A stretch of DNA of 64,000 nucleotides from assembly GCA_014132615.1 (NCBI GenBank), contig BMAH01000025.1, positions 1 through 64,000 on the forward strand, read 5' to 3'. Below are positions 18,959 through 26,411 of the stretch, piece after piece. The notes under the pieces were generated by a model that did not search any database, was not told the DNA's origin, and was given only the letters and a program-made list of their open reading frames with translations. Each line of letters begins with the position of its first letter. The stretch's first letter is position 1. Source of the stretch: Gammaproteobacteria bacterium. GTDB taxonomy: Bacteria; Pseudomonadota; Gammaproteobacteria; DSM-16500. The position numbers and the translations under genes are program-made.

Positions 18959-19384
18959 ATGCGCTTACTAATTAGTTTGGCACTTATCATTTTCCTATCA
19001 GCCTGTGCTAGCACGGCAAATTATTATACATCAACCTTGAATAGTTGGCGCGGTTCTAATGCAAATGCCCTAGTAAAAACTTGGGGAACACCGAATACAA
19101 AAATCGTCAATCCGAATGGTACTATGGTTTTTGTCTATAAAACAAAGAGTTATGCTGCAGGACGCACTCAGGGCTCTCCTGCTATAGGCGTAAATGTAAG
19201 TAGTGCTGGACGCCCAGTTATTGTTAATCCTACGGAAAATAAAGCCCTTTCACGCAATTTAACTATTACCTGCCTTGCCGTCTTTCAGATCGATAAGAAT
19301 GGCCGCATAAGCAGCACTGAAGTGAGAGGAAAGGGATGTTACGGGGACCAATATTTCGCCCAAAAGCTCAGTCATAAGCGCTAA
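18959..19384 (+). CDS. Small lipoprotein of unknown function
   Basis: A 141-residue protein with a lipoprotein signal peptide: MRLL, a hydrophobic core, then lipobox LSAC with the lipidated Cys at residue 16. The mature part contains NSWRGSNANALVKTWGTPN, a pattern common in small periplasmic lipoproteins with an SmpA/OmlA-like 'W-G-x-P' element, then TMVFVYKTKSYAAG. Two Cys near the C-terminus could form a disulfide. The +2 residue is Ala, so outer-membrane sorting is expected. A ribosome site AAGGA is 9-10 bases upstream. It is divergent from waaG and upstream of the transglycosylase gene. Confidence 0.8.
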   Translation: MRLLISLALIIFLSACASTANYYTSTLNSWRGSNANALVKTWGTPNTKIVNPNGTMVFVYKTKSYAAGRTQGSPAIGVNVSSAGRPVIVNPTENKALSRNLTITCLAVFQIDKNGRISSTEVRGKGCYGDQYFAQKLSHKR

Positions 19385-19482
19385 AAACAACGGTGGTTAA
19401 GGGTGTATTAAGAATTTTATCGCCTTGATAAATATCAATAAAAATCCAAATTGATCATTTTTTGGTCTATTAGGGTTGTCTG

Positions 19483-19515
19483 GCATGCGGGTTTTAGGTT
19501 AGTATGCCCGCATGC
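19483..19515 (+). promoter_or_regulatory. Hairpin enclosing the transglycosylase start codon, with a 6-codon mini-ORF
   Basis: GCATGCGGG (19483-19491) pairs perfectly with CCCGCATGC (19507-19515). The second arm contains the ATG of the downstream gene (19512). The 15-base loop holds the only Shine-Dalgarno-like bases (TAGG). An overlapping ATG at 19504 opens the mini-ORF MPACKY, which ends at 19524, and sits 5 bases after AGG. In the RNA this would hide the start codon, suggesting translational control. No regulator is known. Confidence 0.4.
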
Positions 19516-20438
19516 AAATATTAACTAACCTTACAAAATATCTTCTGTTTATCGTGTTAAGTTGTAGCCTACTCTTTACCTGGAATACGGATATACCGAA
19601 TTTATCACTACTGGCTACCCCTGATTACGATGCATCGTCCGTCTCACCCAATGCCTCTATTTGGAGCATGATGAGCCGCGACTTTGAACTGGACCATAAA
19701 GCTAACTACAAACAGGTTCAGGCAGAAATTCGTAAATTATTAGCTGACCAAGACAAGCTCCAAAGCATCTTGAAAGCAGCTCAACCTTATATTTACTTTA
19801 TTTATAAGCAAACTCAAGCACGCGGTTTACCCGCAGAATTGGCGTTAATTCCTGTTATTGAAAGTGAATTTAATCCCAATGATAAATCTAATAAAGGTGC
19901 AACAGGCTTATGGCAATTAATGCCAGGCACAGCACGAGAATTAGGTATACAAGTTAAAGGTAGCTACGACGGCAGACGCAATGTAATTGCATCCACTCAA
20001 GCAGCCTTAGCTTATTTCAAGGATTTAGGATTTCTATTTAAAGGCAACTGGTATCTCGCTATTGCTGCTTACAATTCAGGTCAAGGCAGAGTGGAATCTG
20101 CGATGAAACGTAAAGGTTCTGACGATTTTTGGAACCTAAAGCTGCCTCGCGAAACACAACTTTATGTACCTAAATTATTAGCTGTTGCCGCTATTGTAAA
20201 AAATCCTGAAAAGTATGGTGTTGAGTTACCACCCATTGAAAATCAACCCTATTTTGCTGAAGTGAAATTTAAAAAATCAGTGAATTTAGCAAGCATTGCT
20301 AAAAAAGCTGGTATAGATGAACGTACTCTGCATACGCTAAACCCAGATTTCAAACAAGCCACCTTGGCTCCAAGCAAGGGCAAAGAAACCTTGCTAGTGC
20401 CTATCAGCAAAGCCCCTGCGGTAGTAAGACAAGTCTAG
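19512..20438 (+). CDS. MltD-like membrane-bound lytic murein transglycosylase
   Basis: A 308-residue cell-envelope enzyme that cleaves peptidoglycan glycan strands. After an N-terminal hydrophobic segment (possible lipobox VLSC) comes an SLT domain at about residues 100-210: LPVIESEFNP-type signature (ALIPVIESEFNPNDKSN) with the catalytic Glu, GATGLWQLMPGTAREL, and AIAAYNSGQGRV. A C-terminal region (VNLASIAKKAGIDERTLHTLNPDFK) fits a single LysM domain; E. coli MltD is longer with two or three LysM repeats, so this is a short form. Start selection is forced by an in-frame stop at 19500. The stop codon directly abuts a repeat element. Confidence 0.88.
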   Translation: MQILTNLTKYLLFIVLSCSLLFTWNTDIPNLSLLATPDYDASSVSPNASIWSMMSRDFELDHKANYKQVQAEIRKLLADQDKLQSILKAAQPYIYFIYKQTQARGLPAELALIPVIESEFNPNDKSNKGATGLWQLMPGTARELGIQVKGSYDGRRNVIASTQAALAYFKDLGFLFKGNWYLAIAAYNSGQGRVESAMKRKGSDDFWNLKLPRETQLYVPKLLAVAAIVKNPEKYGVELPPIENQPYFAEVKFKKSVNLASIAKKAGIDERTLHTLNPDFKQATLAPSKGKETLLVPISKAPAVVRQV

Positions 20439-20472
20439 TAGCCGTGATGGAAGCGCAGCGGACATCGAGGTC
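20439..20472. repeat. Solitary arm of the 34-bp inverted repeat
   Basis: Starting on the base after the transglycosylase stop codon, TAGCCGTGATGGAAGCGCAG and the following 14 bases match the arm of the repeat at 53007-53040 with three or four differences. The partner arm is not recognisable downstream, so this looks like a decayed copy. It opens a 350-base gene-free gap (20439-20791) that is filled by repeats. Confidence 0.65.
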
Positions 20473-20500
20473 CATTGTCTTTAGTCTTTAGTCTTTTGTC

Positions 20501-20555
20501 CCTTCTCCCGCCCACTGAATTCGAAAAGATCTCTGCTATCAGTTGCGGGAGAAGG
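20501..20555. repeat. Inverted repeat with 11-bp arms (CCTTCTCCCGC)
   Basis: CCTTCTCCCGC at 20501-20511 is the exact reverse complement of GCGGGAGAAGG at 20545-20555, separated by 33 bases. It is followed by TTAGGATGAGGGAG, which resembles the outer part of the next repeat. It may be a REP-like palindrome or a stem-loop after the transglycosylase gene. There is no T-run, so it is not a standard terminator. Confidence 0.5.
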
Positions 20556-20622
20556 TTAGGATGAGGGAGAACCTCAGAATCCACTTTCTCTAATTAATAC
20601 TACCATTTTCCCCTCACCCCAA

Positions 20623-20677
20623 CCCTCTCCCACACTCACTGCTTGAGTCTTTCTCAATTTTAGCGGGTGGGAGAGGG
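20623..20677. repeat. Inverted repeat with 11-bp arms (CCCTCTCCCAC)
   Basis: CCCTCTCCCAC at 20623-20633 is the exact reverse complement of GTGGGAGAGGG at 20667-20677, 33 bases apart, the same geometry as the repeat at 20501-20555. The flanking CCCTCACCCCAA matches a GC-rich intergenic motif common in gammaproteobacteria. The remaining gap to 20791 shows no gene; the next gene starts at 20792. Confidence 0.5.
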
Positions 20678-20791
20678 AGCAAAACTAATTTAGTATCGTG
20701 ATGGCTACTTTACATTAAACTTGCTATTGACTTGACACCAGGCTGATAGGAATTAGAAGATAACTGATCCAGTTGATCAAGGCTTTTTCCT

Positions 20792-21673
20792 ATGCGACGT
20801 ATTATCTTTCTTATTCTAACTCTCATCACGACCACCCTCTTTGCCTACACCAGTGATGATGCCACTGCTAAAGATGATGCACAGGTGTATCACATTACTG
20901 ATCAGCTTGATTTAGCAACGACAATGAAGCTCCAATATGGTAAAAAACCGAAAACGTTTATCAAATCTGTTTATCCCCAATTGGAAGGCAGTGAGAACAT
21001 TCAAGGGATAGCTTATTTTAATCGCTTAGTAACAGAGATTCTTCAGCAAGAAATTACTTCTTTCACTAATAATGCAATACAAAACCAAAAGTATTTATCT
21101 AAAAATACACCAACTAAATCCATGCGTAACAGCTTATATATCGATTATGCAGCCTCTGTAATTAAATCAAAAAAAGATCACATCATTAGTATACGCTTTA
21201 ATATTCAAGGTTATTTAGCAGGCATGGCACACCCTTATCATTATCATAAAACGCTTAATTTCGATGTAGAAAAAGGTGAGGCTTTAGAGTTAGCTGATTT
21301 ATTTGAACCTAACTCCGATTATTTAACTCTTTTTGCAAATTATGCAGCTGAAACTTTAAAGAAACGTTTACCTAATAATGAAGACATGATCGCAGAAGGT
21401 ACTCAGCCTAAAGCAGATAATTATAAAAATTGGAACATTCAACCTAATGGCATCTTAATTACATTTGATGAATATAAAGTGGCGCCTTACGTCTACGGTG
21501 CACAAACGGTTTTAATTCCCTTTTCAATCCTAACCGATGTACTTGCGACTGAATCACCACTTTCTCACTGTATAAGAAATAAAAATACATGCAGACGTAA
21601 CAATTTATTAACGGGTGGTTTCATCGACGCGGTCAATACGACGCATGGTTCCTTCAATCCAGTTCTTGGTTAA
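20792..21673 (+). CDS. Exported DUF3298 (RsiV-like) domain protein
   Basis: A 293-residue exported protein with a signal peptide (MRRIIFLILTLITTTLFAYTS). The C-terminal half fits the DUF3298/RsiV fold: GYLAGMAHPYHYHKTLNFDVEKGEALELADLFEP and QPNGILITFDEYKVAPYVYGAQTVLIPFSIL. The middle part resembles the associated DUF4163 region. In RsiV and PdaC such domains bind lysozyme or occur with peptidoglycan enzymes, so a periplasmic envelope role is likely here. Two Cys near the C-terminus may pair. Its last 66 bases overlap the convergent acyltransferase gene. It is preceded by the repeat-filled gap. Confidence 0.8.
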   Translation: MRRIIFLILTLITTTLFAYTSDDATAKDDAQVYHITDQLDLATTMKLQYGKKPKTFIKSVYPQLEGSENIQGIAYFNRLVTEILQQEITSFTNNAIQNQKYLSKNTPTKSMRNSLYIDYAASVIKSKKDHIISIRFNIQGYLAGMAHPYHYHKTLNFDVEKGEALELADLFEPNSDYLTLFANYAAETLKKRLPNNEDMIAEGTQPKADNYKNWNIQPNGILITFDEYKVAPYVYGAQTVLIPFSILTDVLATESPLSHCIRNKNTCRRNNLLTGGFIDAVNTTHGSFNPVLG

Positions 21674-22384
21674 CTCAAGCGCTTGCTCAGGCGTTAACCC
21701 TTGAGTCTCAATTAAAGGGCCGACAACAACAGTCACCGTGCCAGGTTGTTTGATAAAACGCCTGCGCGGCCAACGTTGTCCCGCATTATGTGCAACAGGA
21801 ATAATAGGATAACCCGTTGCCACTGCTAATCTTGCACCACCTAATTTGTAATGACCTACTGTCCCTGTTGCCGTTCTTGTGCCTTCAGGGAAAACCAGCA
21901 CCCAGCGACCTTTCTCTAAACATTTTTTCCCTTTAGCAATAATTTGCTGCATAGCCGATCCTTTATTCTTTCTATCTATTGCAATAGGATCTGCAGCAGC
22001 TAAACCCCAGCCAAAAAAAGGGATCCACAATAATTCTTTTTTCAAAATCACAGCCGGTTCATGAAAAACTAGCGGAAGAAAAAATGTTTCCCAGGTAGAT
22101 TGGTGTTTGCTCATGATAATGCCCGATCTATCAGCAGGAATATTGTCTAATCCCTCTATTTTATAATCGATTAAGCAAACTTGTTTTAACACCCATATAT
22201 AAACTATTAAAAATCCACGAATGACTTTGTGTCTAATCCTTAAAGGAAATAGAAAAGAAAAGACCACCACAAAGCTATAAATCATGATAGATGATAAAGA
22301 AAAAATTGAAAAAATTAACGAACGTATAAATAAATTAACCGTTGAATATGATTTAGAATTAACGGCTCTTTCTTGTGATGACAT
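21608..22384 (-). CDS. plsC: 1-acyl-sn-glycerol-3-phosphate acyltransferase, PlsC type
   Basis: A 258-residue inner-membrane enzyme that acylates lysophosphatidic acid to phosphatidic acid. After two N-terminal hydrophobic segments it shows MSKHQSTWETFF, a variant HX4E active-site motif in place of HX4D, a form common in this subgroup. The acyl-acceptor site LVFPEGTRTATGT follows, then YPIIPVAHNAGQRWPRR. The ATG at 22384 overlaps the gmhB stop by 26 bases, so it is co-translated. The gmhB-plsC order is common in gammaproteobacteria. Its 3' end overlaps the convergent DUF3298 gene by 66 bases. Confidence 0.88.
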   Translation of the reverse strand: MSSQERAVNSKSYSTVNLFIRSLIFSIFSLSSIMIYSFVVVFSFLFPLRIRHKVIRGFLIVYIWVLKQVCLIDYKIEGLDNIPADRSGIIMSKHQSTWETFFLPLVFHEPAVILKKELLWIPFFGWGLAAADPIAIDRKNKGSAMQQIIAKGKKCLEKGRWVLVFPEGTRTATGTVGHYKLGGARLAVATGYPIIPVAHNAGQRWPRRRFIKQPGTVTVVVGPLIETQGLTPEQALELTKNWIEGTMRRIDRVDETTR

Positions 22385-22904
22385 ACTGTACTGCCTCAGC
22401 TAAATCTGAAAAATGAGGAACATTCAAAAGCTCGGGATAGCGTTCCAATGCTTTTAGTCCATTACCGGTTTTTACTAAGAGGGGCATTAAACCTACATTG
22501 CGAGCAGCTGCAACATCGACGTATGAATCTCCTATAAAAAACGTATCGGTAAATTCAACAGGATATTTATCCGCTATTTGATAGAACATCCCTACTCTCG
22601 GTTTGCGGCAGGAACAATGCTCATCAGGATGATGAGGGCAGAAAAAAATTTCTTCTATCTTACCGCCTACCTGCGCTAAGGTTTGATGTAATTTTTCATG
22701 AATTTTATTAAGCATAGGCAAATCATAATACCCACGCGCCACACCTGATTGATTTGAAGCAACTAACACTGTAAATCCGTGCTGATTAAGCGCTGCGATT
22801 GCCTCTAAGCTGCCAGGAATAGGGTGCCATTCATTGGGCGATTTAATGTAAGCTTCTGAATCGTAATTAATAACACCGTCACGATCTAGGATGATAAAAG
22901 CCAT
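22359..22904 (-). CDS. gmhB: D-glycero-beta-D-manno-heptose 1,7-bisphosphate 7-phosphatase GmhB
   Basis: A 181-residue HAD-family phosphatase that removes the C7 phosphate in ADP-heptose synthesis for LPS core. The N-terminus has the catalytic pair in ILDRDGVIN (DxD), then SNQSGVARGYY, the zinc-binding loop CPHHPDEHCSCRKPRVGMF unique to GmhB, and the final FIGDSYVDVAAARNVG acid pair. The start at 22904 gives MAFIILDRDG, the usual N-terminus; a longer reading to 22958 adds an unrelated hydrophobic leader. It is the first gene of gmhB-plsC and fits the waaG/waaP heptose-core genes 4 kb away. Confidence 0.92.
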   Translation of the reverse strand: MAFIILDRDGVINYDSEAYIKSPNEWHPIPGSLEAIAALNQHGFTVLVASNQSGVARGYYDLPMLNKIHEKLHQTLAQVGGKIEEIFFCPHHPDEHCSCRKPRVGMFYQIADKYPVEFTDTFFIGDSYVDVAAARNVGLMPLLVKTGNGLKALERYPELLNVPHFSDLAEAVQYVITRKSR

Positions 22905-22955
22905 ACAAATGCTCATTAATAAAAAGCAAAGTATAGAGAAATAACAGAAATAAAT

Positions 22956-22982
22956 CACCCTGAAAGCGATGCCTTCAGGGTG
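22956..22982 (-). terminator. Hairpin downstream of the outer-membrane protein gene
   Basis: CACCCTGAA (22956-22964) pairs with TTCAGGGTG (22974-22982), a 9-bp stem with a 9-base loop. On the minus strand it begins 7 bases after the outer-membrane protein stop and is followed by ATTTATTTC, a moderate T-rich tail. It probably ends that transcript before gmhB. Confidence 0.6.
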
Positions 22983-22988
22983 GCGATA

Positions 22989-23549
22989 TTATTCAAACTT
23001 GTAAATAAGGCTTAAATTAAATGCATCGCTTCTTGGCGCAGAAATTCGGCCGTGATTATTATCAAAACTATGATAAGCGGTAAAATCATATTCTCCACGT
23101 AAATCAACGTTTTGAGTCACACTCGTTTGCAAACCTGCACCTAATTGGCCGCCAGTTTGCATGGAATGGGCATTAGTAAATCGCGTGCGTACAAAGCCTG
23201 CGCGGGCAAATGCTAATGTGTGATCACTTAGCATCACGCCTGGCAAAACGCTGACGCCATAGCCGTAGCTAGTTTTTAAGCCATTTTTATTTGAAATGGT
23301 ACTGGTTGCTAAGGTACCTGTTAACTCACCTGCAAGATAAAAAGTATCGGTCACTACACCGCCGTATCCTAAAAATACGTTATACGGCACGCCGCGAAAA
23401 TTCGCTGCCTGACCAAAACCTGAGCTGGTTGCAACACTGGTACTGGTTATAACATTTACACCTAAACCTGCACCCACGTAAGGCGCTGGATGCGCAGTAA
23501 CGGCTGTAGAAATTAAAAGAGAACTTACACATAGCAATTTTTTAAACAT
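22989..23549 (-). CDS. Outer-membrane beta-barrel protein
   Basis: A 186-residue exported protein: signal peptide MFKKLLCVSSLLISTAVTA, cleaved before HPAPYVGAGLG, then alternating amphipathic strands ending in LSLIYKFE. The YVGAGLGVN start, VFLGYGG and GEYDFTAYHSF elements match small eight-stranded opacity/OmpA-like porin-family barrels. The strand-final aromatic (Phe) is the penultimate residue rather than the last. A strong ribosome site AGGAG lies 9 bases before the ATG, and a terminator-like hairpin follows. It is probably a surface or adhesion protein; no specific ligand can be inferred. Confidence 0.85.
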   Translation of the reverse strand: MFKKLLCVSSLLISTAVTAHPAPYVGAGLGVNVITSTSVATSSGFGQAANFRGVPYNVFLGYGGVVTDTFYLAGELTGTLATSTISNKNGLKTSYGYGVSVLPGVMLSDHTLAFARAGFVRTRFTNAHSMQTGGQLGAGLQTSVTQNVDLRGEYDFTAYHSFDNNHGRISAPRSDAFNLSLIYKFE

Positions 23550-23618
23550 ATTGACACACTCCTATTTACGGACTTGTTATTATCCTTTTTGGGATCAGTC
23601 CTTCTATCTGTGCTTCCT

Positions 23619-23639
23619 TGAATAAGAATTACTTATTCA
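23619..23639. promoter_or_regulatory. Dyad in the divergent intergenic region
   Basis: TGAATAAG (23619-23626) and CTTATTCA (23632-23639) form a perfect 8-bp inverted repeat with a 5-base centre, between the divergent outer-membrane protein and F-box/pentapeptide genes. It is placed to be an operator. A -10-like GATAAT for the barrel gene lies nearer that gene. No regulator is assigned. Confidence 0.3.
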
Positions 23640-23713
23640 GATACGAAGTAGCAAAAGCATAACTGAGTTTAAGGATATTAAGCAATTATTGTAACGACAA
23701 GGATGGTGTGATA

Positions 23714-24964
23714 ATGGAAGCAAGAAATGATTCGATAGATTTTCTGTCTGTTTTGCCTAGTGAAATATCAATGCAAATTTTATTTTGGTTGCAAGCTGAA
23801 AATTTAGCTAGAGCGAACCTAGTTAGTAAACAATGGAATGTTGTGATTTCAACTTATTTTTCTCCTTTTATTTTTTTACAAAAACTACAGATAGCAACTG
23901 ATAAAGAAATACCTAATTTAATTAATTTTTACAGAAGCACTACCACCTATTTATTCACCGAACACCATTTTGAAACAACTGATATTACAGCATGGGAATT
24001 ATTAAGTTATGCTATGGCAGCTGAAGATATTAAAAAAATTCCATTACTTCAATTTGAAATAGCGCTAAACAAAATTAAACTTCATGCTGCTTTTAGTGAT
24101 AACTTAAAAAATAGCTTTGATATTATGTTAATAGCACGAAAAATAGGACAGCCTAAATATTATAAACATGAATATCAGCAACTTAATGAATCGCTTTATA
24201 ATTACCTAAACAAAGATCGCAGCTATGTTAATTTAAGCGGAGCTTATTTATCGGAAATAAACTTAAGCAAAGCCAATTTATCCGGCATTAATTTTTATAA
24301 TGTAAAACTTTATAAAGCTAATTTAGCGAATGTAAATTTTAAAAATACTAACCTTACGCAAGCAGATTTAAGAGGGGCTAAATTACAAGAAGCAAATTTA
24401 GTTAGAGCTAATTTACAAAAAGCCCGCTTACATAGTGCAGATTTATATAAAGCTAATTTTCATTTTGCAGATTTAAGCCACGCTAAAATGCCTGGGGCAA
24501 TGCTAATTCATGCAAACTTAACGTCAGCCAATTTAACTGCAGCCAACTTAGCTTGGGCAAATCTTTCTTCTACTAATTTTTCCAGCACAATTCTAGAACA
24601 TACTTATTTCTTTTTTCGTTTACCTCTTTTTTCTAAAGACAGTGTATTTTCATCTCTGGAATTTTTTGAAGAACAACTAAATCCCTCTGACGCTTTCTTT
24701 GAAAATATACAGCTCGCCATTGCTAGAGATATTGTTAAACTAATTAAAGAAAACTATATTAATATAGAATTAATTGCAGAAGGGAAAAAAACGCTAGAAT
24801 TGATCCAAGCTAATTCATTTTTCAAATCGCCTATCATGCCCAAAAAATTTTATTTTTTCCCGTTTTCATCTCAAAGCAGTGGGGTTGACTCTATTTTTAA
24901 AGAAGCTAGCGCTGAAATCAAAGAAATAGAGAAAAGAAACAAAAGCGCACTAGCTCCCTCTTAA
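23714..24964 (+). CDS. F-box-like protein with pentapeptide repeats, candidate host-directed effector
   Basis: A 416-residue protein. Residues about 10-48 form an F-box-like motif (LSVLPSEISMQILFWL, then LARANLVSKQWNVV), the helix that binds Skp1 in eukaryotic ubiquitin ligases. Residues 170-297 hold about 25 pentapeptide units of the A(D/N)Lxx type, such as ADLRGAKLQEANLVRANL, forming a quadrilateral beta-helix. The tail is helical. In eukaryotic ligases the second domain binds the substrate, so the helix could do so here. The ATG at 23714 is preferred to a GTG at 23708; AAGGA is about 10 bases upstream. No secretion system is visible in the window. Confidence 0.85.
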   Translation: MEARNDSIDFLSVLPSEISMQILFWLQAENLARANLVSKQWNVVISTYFSPFIFLQKLQIATDKEIPNLINFYRSTTTYLFTEHHFETTDITAWELLSYAMAAEDIKKIPLLQFEIALNKIKLHAAFSDNLKNSFDIMLIARKIGQPKYYKHEYQQLNESLYNYLNKDRSYVNLSGAYLSEINLSKANLSGINFYNVKLYKANLANVNFKNTNLTQADLRGAKLQEANLVRANLQKARLHSADLYKANFHFADLSHAKMPGAMLIHANLTSANLTAANLAWANLSSTNFSSTILEHTYFFFRLPLFSKDSVFSSLEFFEEQLNPSDAFFENIQLAIARDIVKLIKENYINIELIAEGKKTLELIQANSFFKSPIMPKKFYFFPFSSQSSGVDSIFKEASAEIKEIEKRNKSALAPS

Positions 24965-24976
24965 GAAAACTAGTGC
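24947..24976. terminator. Possible bidirectional terminator between F-box gene and guaC
   Basis: GCACTAG (24947-24953) pairs with CTAGTGC (24970-24976) around a 16-base loop. On the plus strand it is followed by AAGCTTTATTTATT, on the minus strand by GCTTTTGTTTCTTTTC. It overlaps the last codons of the F-box gene. The large loop makes this a weak call. Confidence 0.35.
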
Positions 24977-24981
24977 AAGCT

Positions 24982-26031
24982 TTATTTATTCACATCATAG
25001 GGAACAAAGACTTCGTTTAATTGCCTTGCAACACGAATAAAGGTAGTCCGTTTAGATAATTCTTTTAACCTATGCGCACCTACATAAGTACAAGTAGAGC
25101 GTATACCGCCTAAAATATCCAAAACTGTATTTTTAACCGGACCTTTATAAGGCACATTGACTGAGCGGCCTTCACTCGCTCTGTAATCTGCCATAGAACC
25201 GTGATGACGTTGCATTGCTTCCGATGAACTCATACCGTAAAAACGCTTATATTTTTTGCCCTTTTCTTCTACGATTTCACCCAAACATTCATCATGTCCT
25301 GCAAACATACCACCTAGCATGACAAAATCAGCGCCCGCTGCAAATGCTTTTGCTACATCACCCGGTGTGGTACAGCCGCCGTCTGCGCAAACTTGGCCGC
25401 CTAAACCGTGGGCAGCATCTGCACATTCTATGATGGCAGATAATTGTGGATAACCAACGCCTGTTTTTTCTCTGGTAGTGCAAACAGAACCTGGGCCTAT
25501 GCCAATTTTGACAATATCTGCGCCTGAGAGAATTAATTCTTCGACCATTTCACCTGTGACAACATTACCCGCCATAATAACTGTCTTAGGATAAATTTCG
25601 CGTAAATGCTCTAAAAAAGACACAAAACGTTCGGTATAACCATTAGCCACATCCAAGCAAATAAAAGAAACCGGTACTTTTTTCATAATGTTACTAAGCT
25701 TTTCTAATTCAGCATCAGAAATGCCGCAAGAGATAAAACAAGAAGGTAAGGCAGCTTGGTGTTCTTTAGCGAAATTTTCCCAATCTTCTTGGGTGAGAAA
25801 TTTATCTAAGGCAGTCATTAAACCATGCTGAGATAAGGCAAGCGCCATTGCAAAGGTGCCAGTATGATCCATATTAGCTGCAATGATAGGAACGCCTGTC
25901 CAGGTGGTTTGCGTATGCTTAAAGGTAAATTCACGTTGCAAGGAAACTTCTGAACGCGTTTTCAATACACTCCGTTTGGGTCTAATTAACACATCCTTAA
26001 AATCTAGCTTCACATCATATTCTATACGCAT
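24982..26031 (-). CDS. guaC: GMP reductase GuaC
   Basis: A 349-residue TIM-barrel enzyme that reduces GMP to IMP with NADPH, linking guanine and adenine nucleotide pools. It is nearly collinear with E. coli GuaC (347 residues): [47 protein letters not shown] with the catalytic Cys, [25 protein letters not shown] and [12 protein letters not shown]. It lacks the CBS pair that marks IMP dehydrogenase. The start has GAGG about 8 bases upstream. It stands alone on the minus strand, upstream of the F-box gene's 3' end. Confidence 0.96.
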   Translation of the reverse strand: MRIEYDVKLDFKDVLIRPKRSVLKTRSEVSLQREFTFKHTQTTWTGVPIIAANMDHTGTFAMALALSQHGLMTALDKFLTQEDWENFAKEHQAALPSCFISCGISDAELEKLSNIMKKVPVSFICLDVANGYTERFVSFLEHLREIYPKTVIMAGNVVTGEMVEELILSGADIVKIGIGPGSVCTTREKTGVGYPQLSAIIECADAAHGLGGQVCADGGCTTPGDVAKAFAAGADFVMLGGMFAGHDECLGEIVEEKGKKYKRFYGMSSSEAMQRHHGSMADYRASEGRSVNVPYKGPVKNTVLDILGGIRSTCTYVGAHRLKELSKRTTFIRVARQLNEVFVPYDVNK

Positions 26032-26141
26032 GTGAATTCCTCTTAATTAATAATCACTAAGTTTAGTCTTTATTTAAGGGGAAAAAAACTACTTTTTGCA
26101 GTTTGAATAATTAATAAAAACAAGCGGGATTGTGCTAAATT

Positions 26142-26390
26142 TTAGCTGAAAAATGCAGTAAGTTTAGGCACCAAATATTTGATAATTATTCTACCGGCGT
26201 GCTTGGCTTTATATAACGCCTCATCCGCTTGTTTTATTAATTCATCTGCCGATGTTTTATTATCAAGATAAAAAGCAATGCCTATGCTAGTACTAATTTT
26301 TAATTTTACTTTGCCAAATATAAATGGCTTTTTCATCTTAGTAATTATTTTTTTGGCATCAGACATACCCATCACACTTCCTTGTGTCAC
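26142..26390 (-). pseudogene. C-terminal fragment of a GGDEF (diguanylate cyclase) domain
   Basis: An 82-codon remnant. KLKISTSIGIAFYLDNKTSADELIKQADEALYKAKHAGR is the conserved end of a GGDEF domain. The GG(D/E)EF catalytic loop and everything before it are absent, and rsmB lies directly upstream, so no more of the gene survives. A GTG or ATG at 26372-26366 with GGAAG nearby might allow translation, but such a peptide could not make cyclic di-GMP. It looks like the debris of a lost signalling gene. No other GGDEF or EAL domain is in the window. Confidence 0.75.
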
Positions 26391-26411
26391 GCCTTACTTT
26401 TTATTATAACC

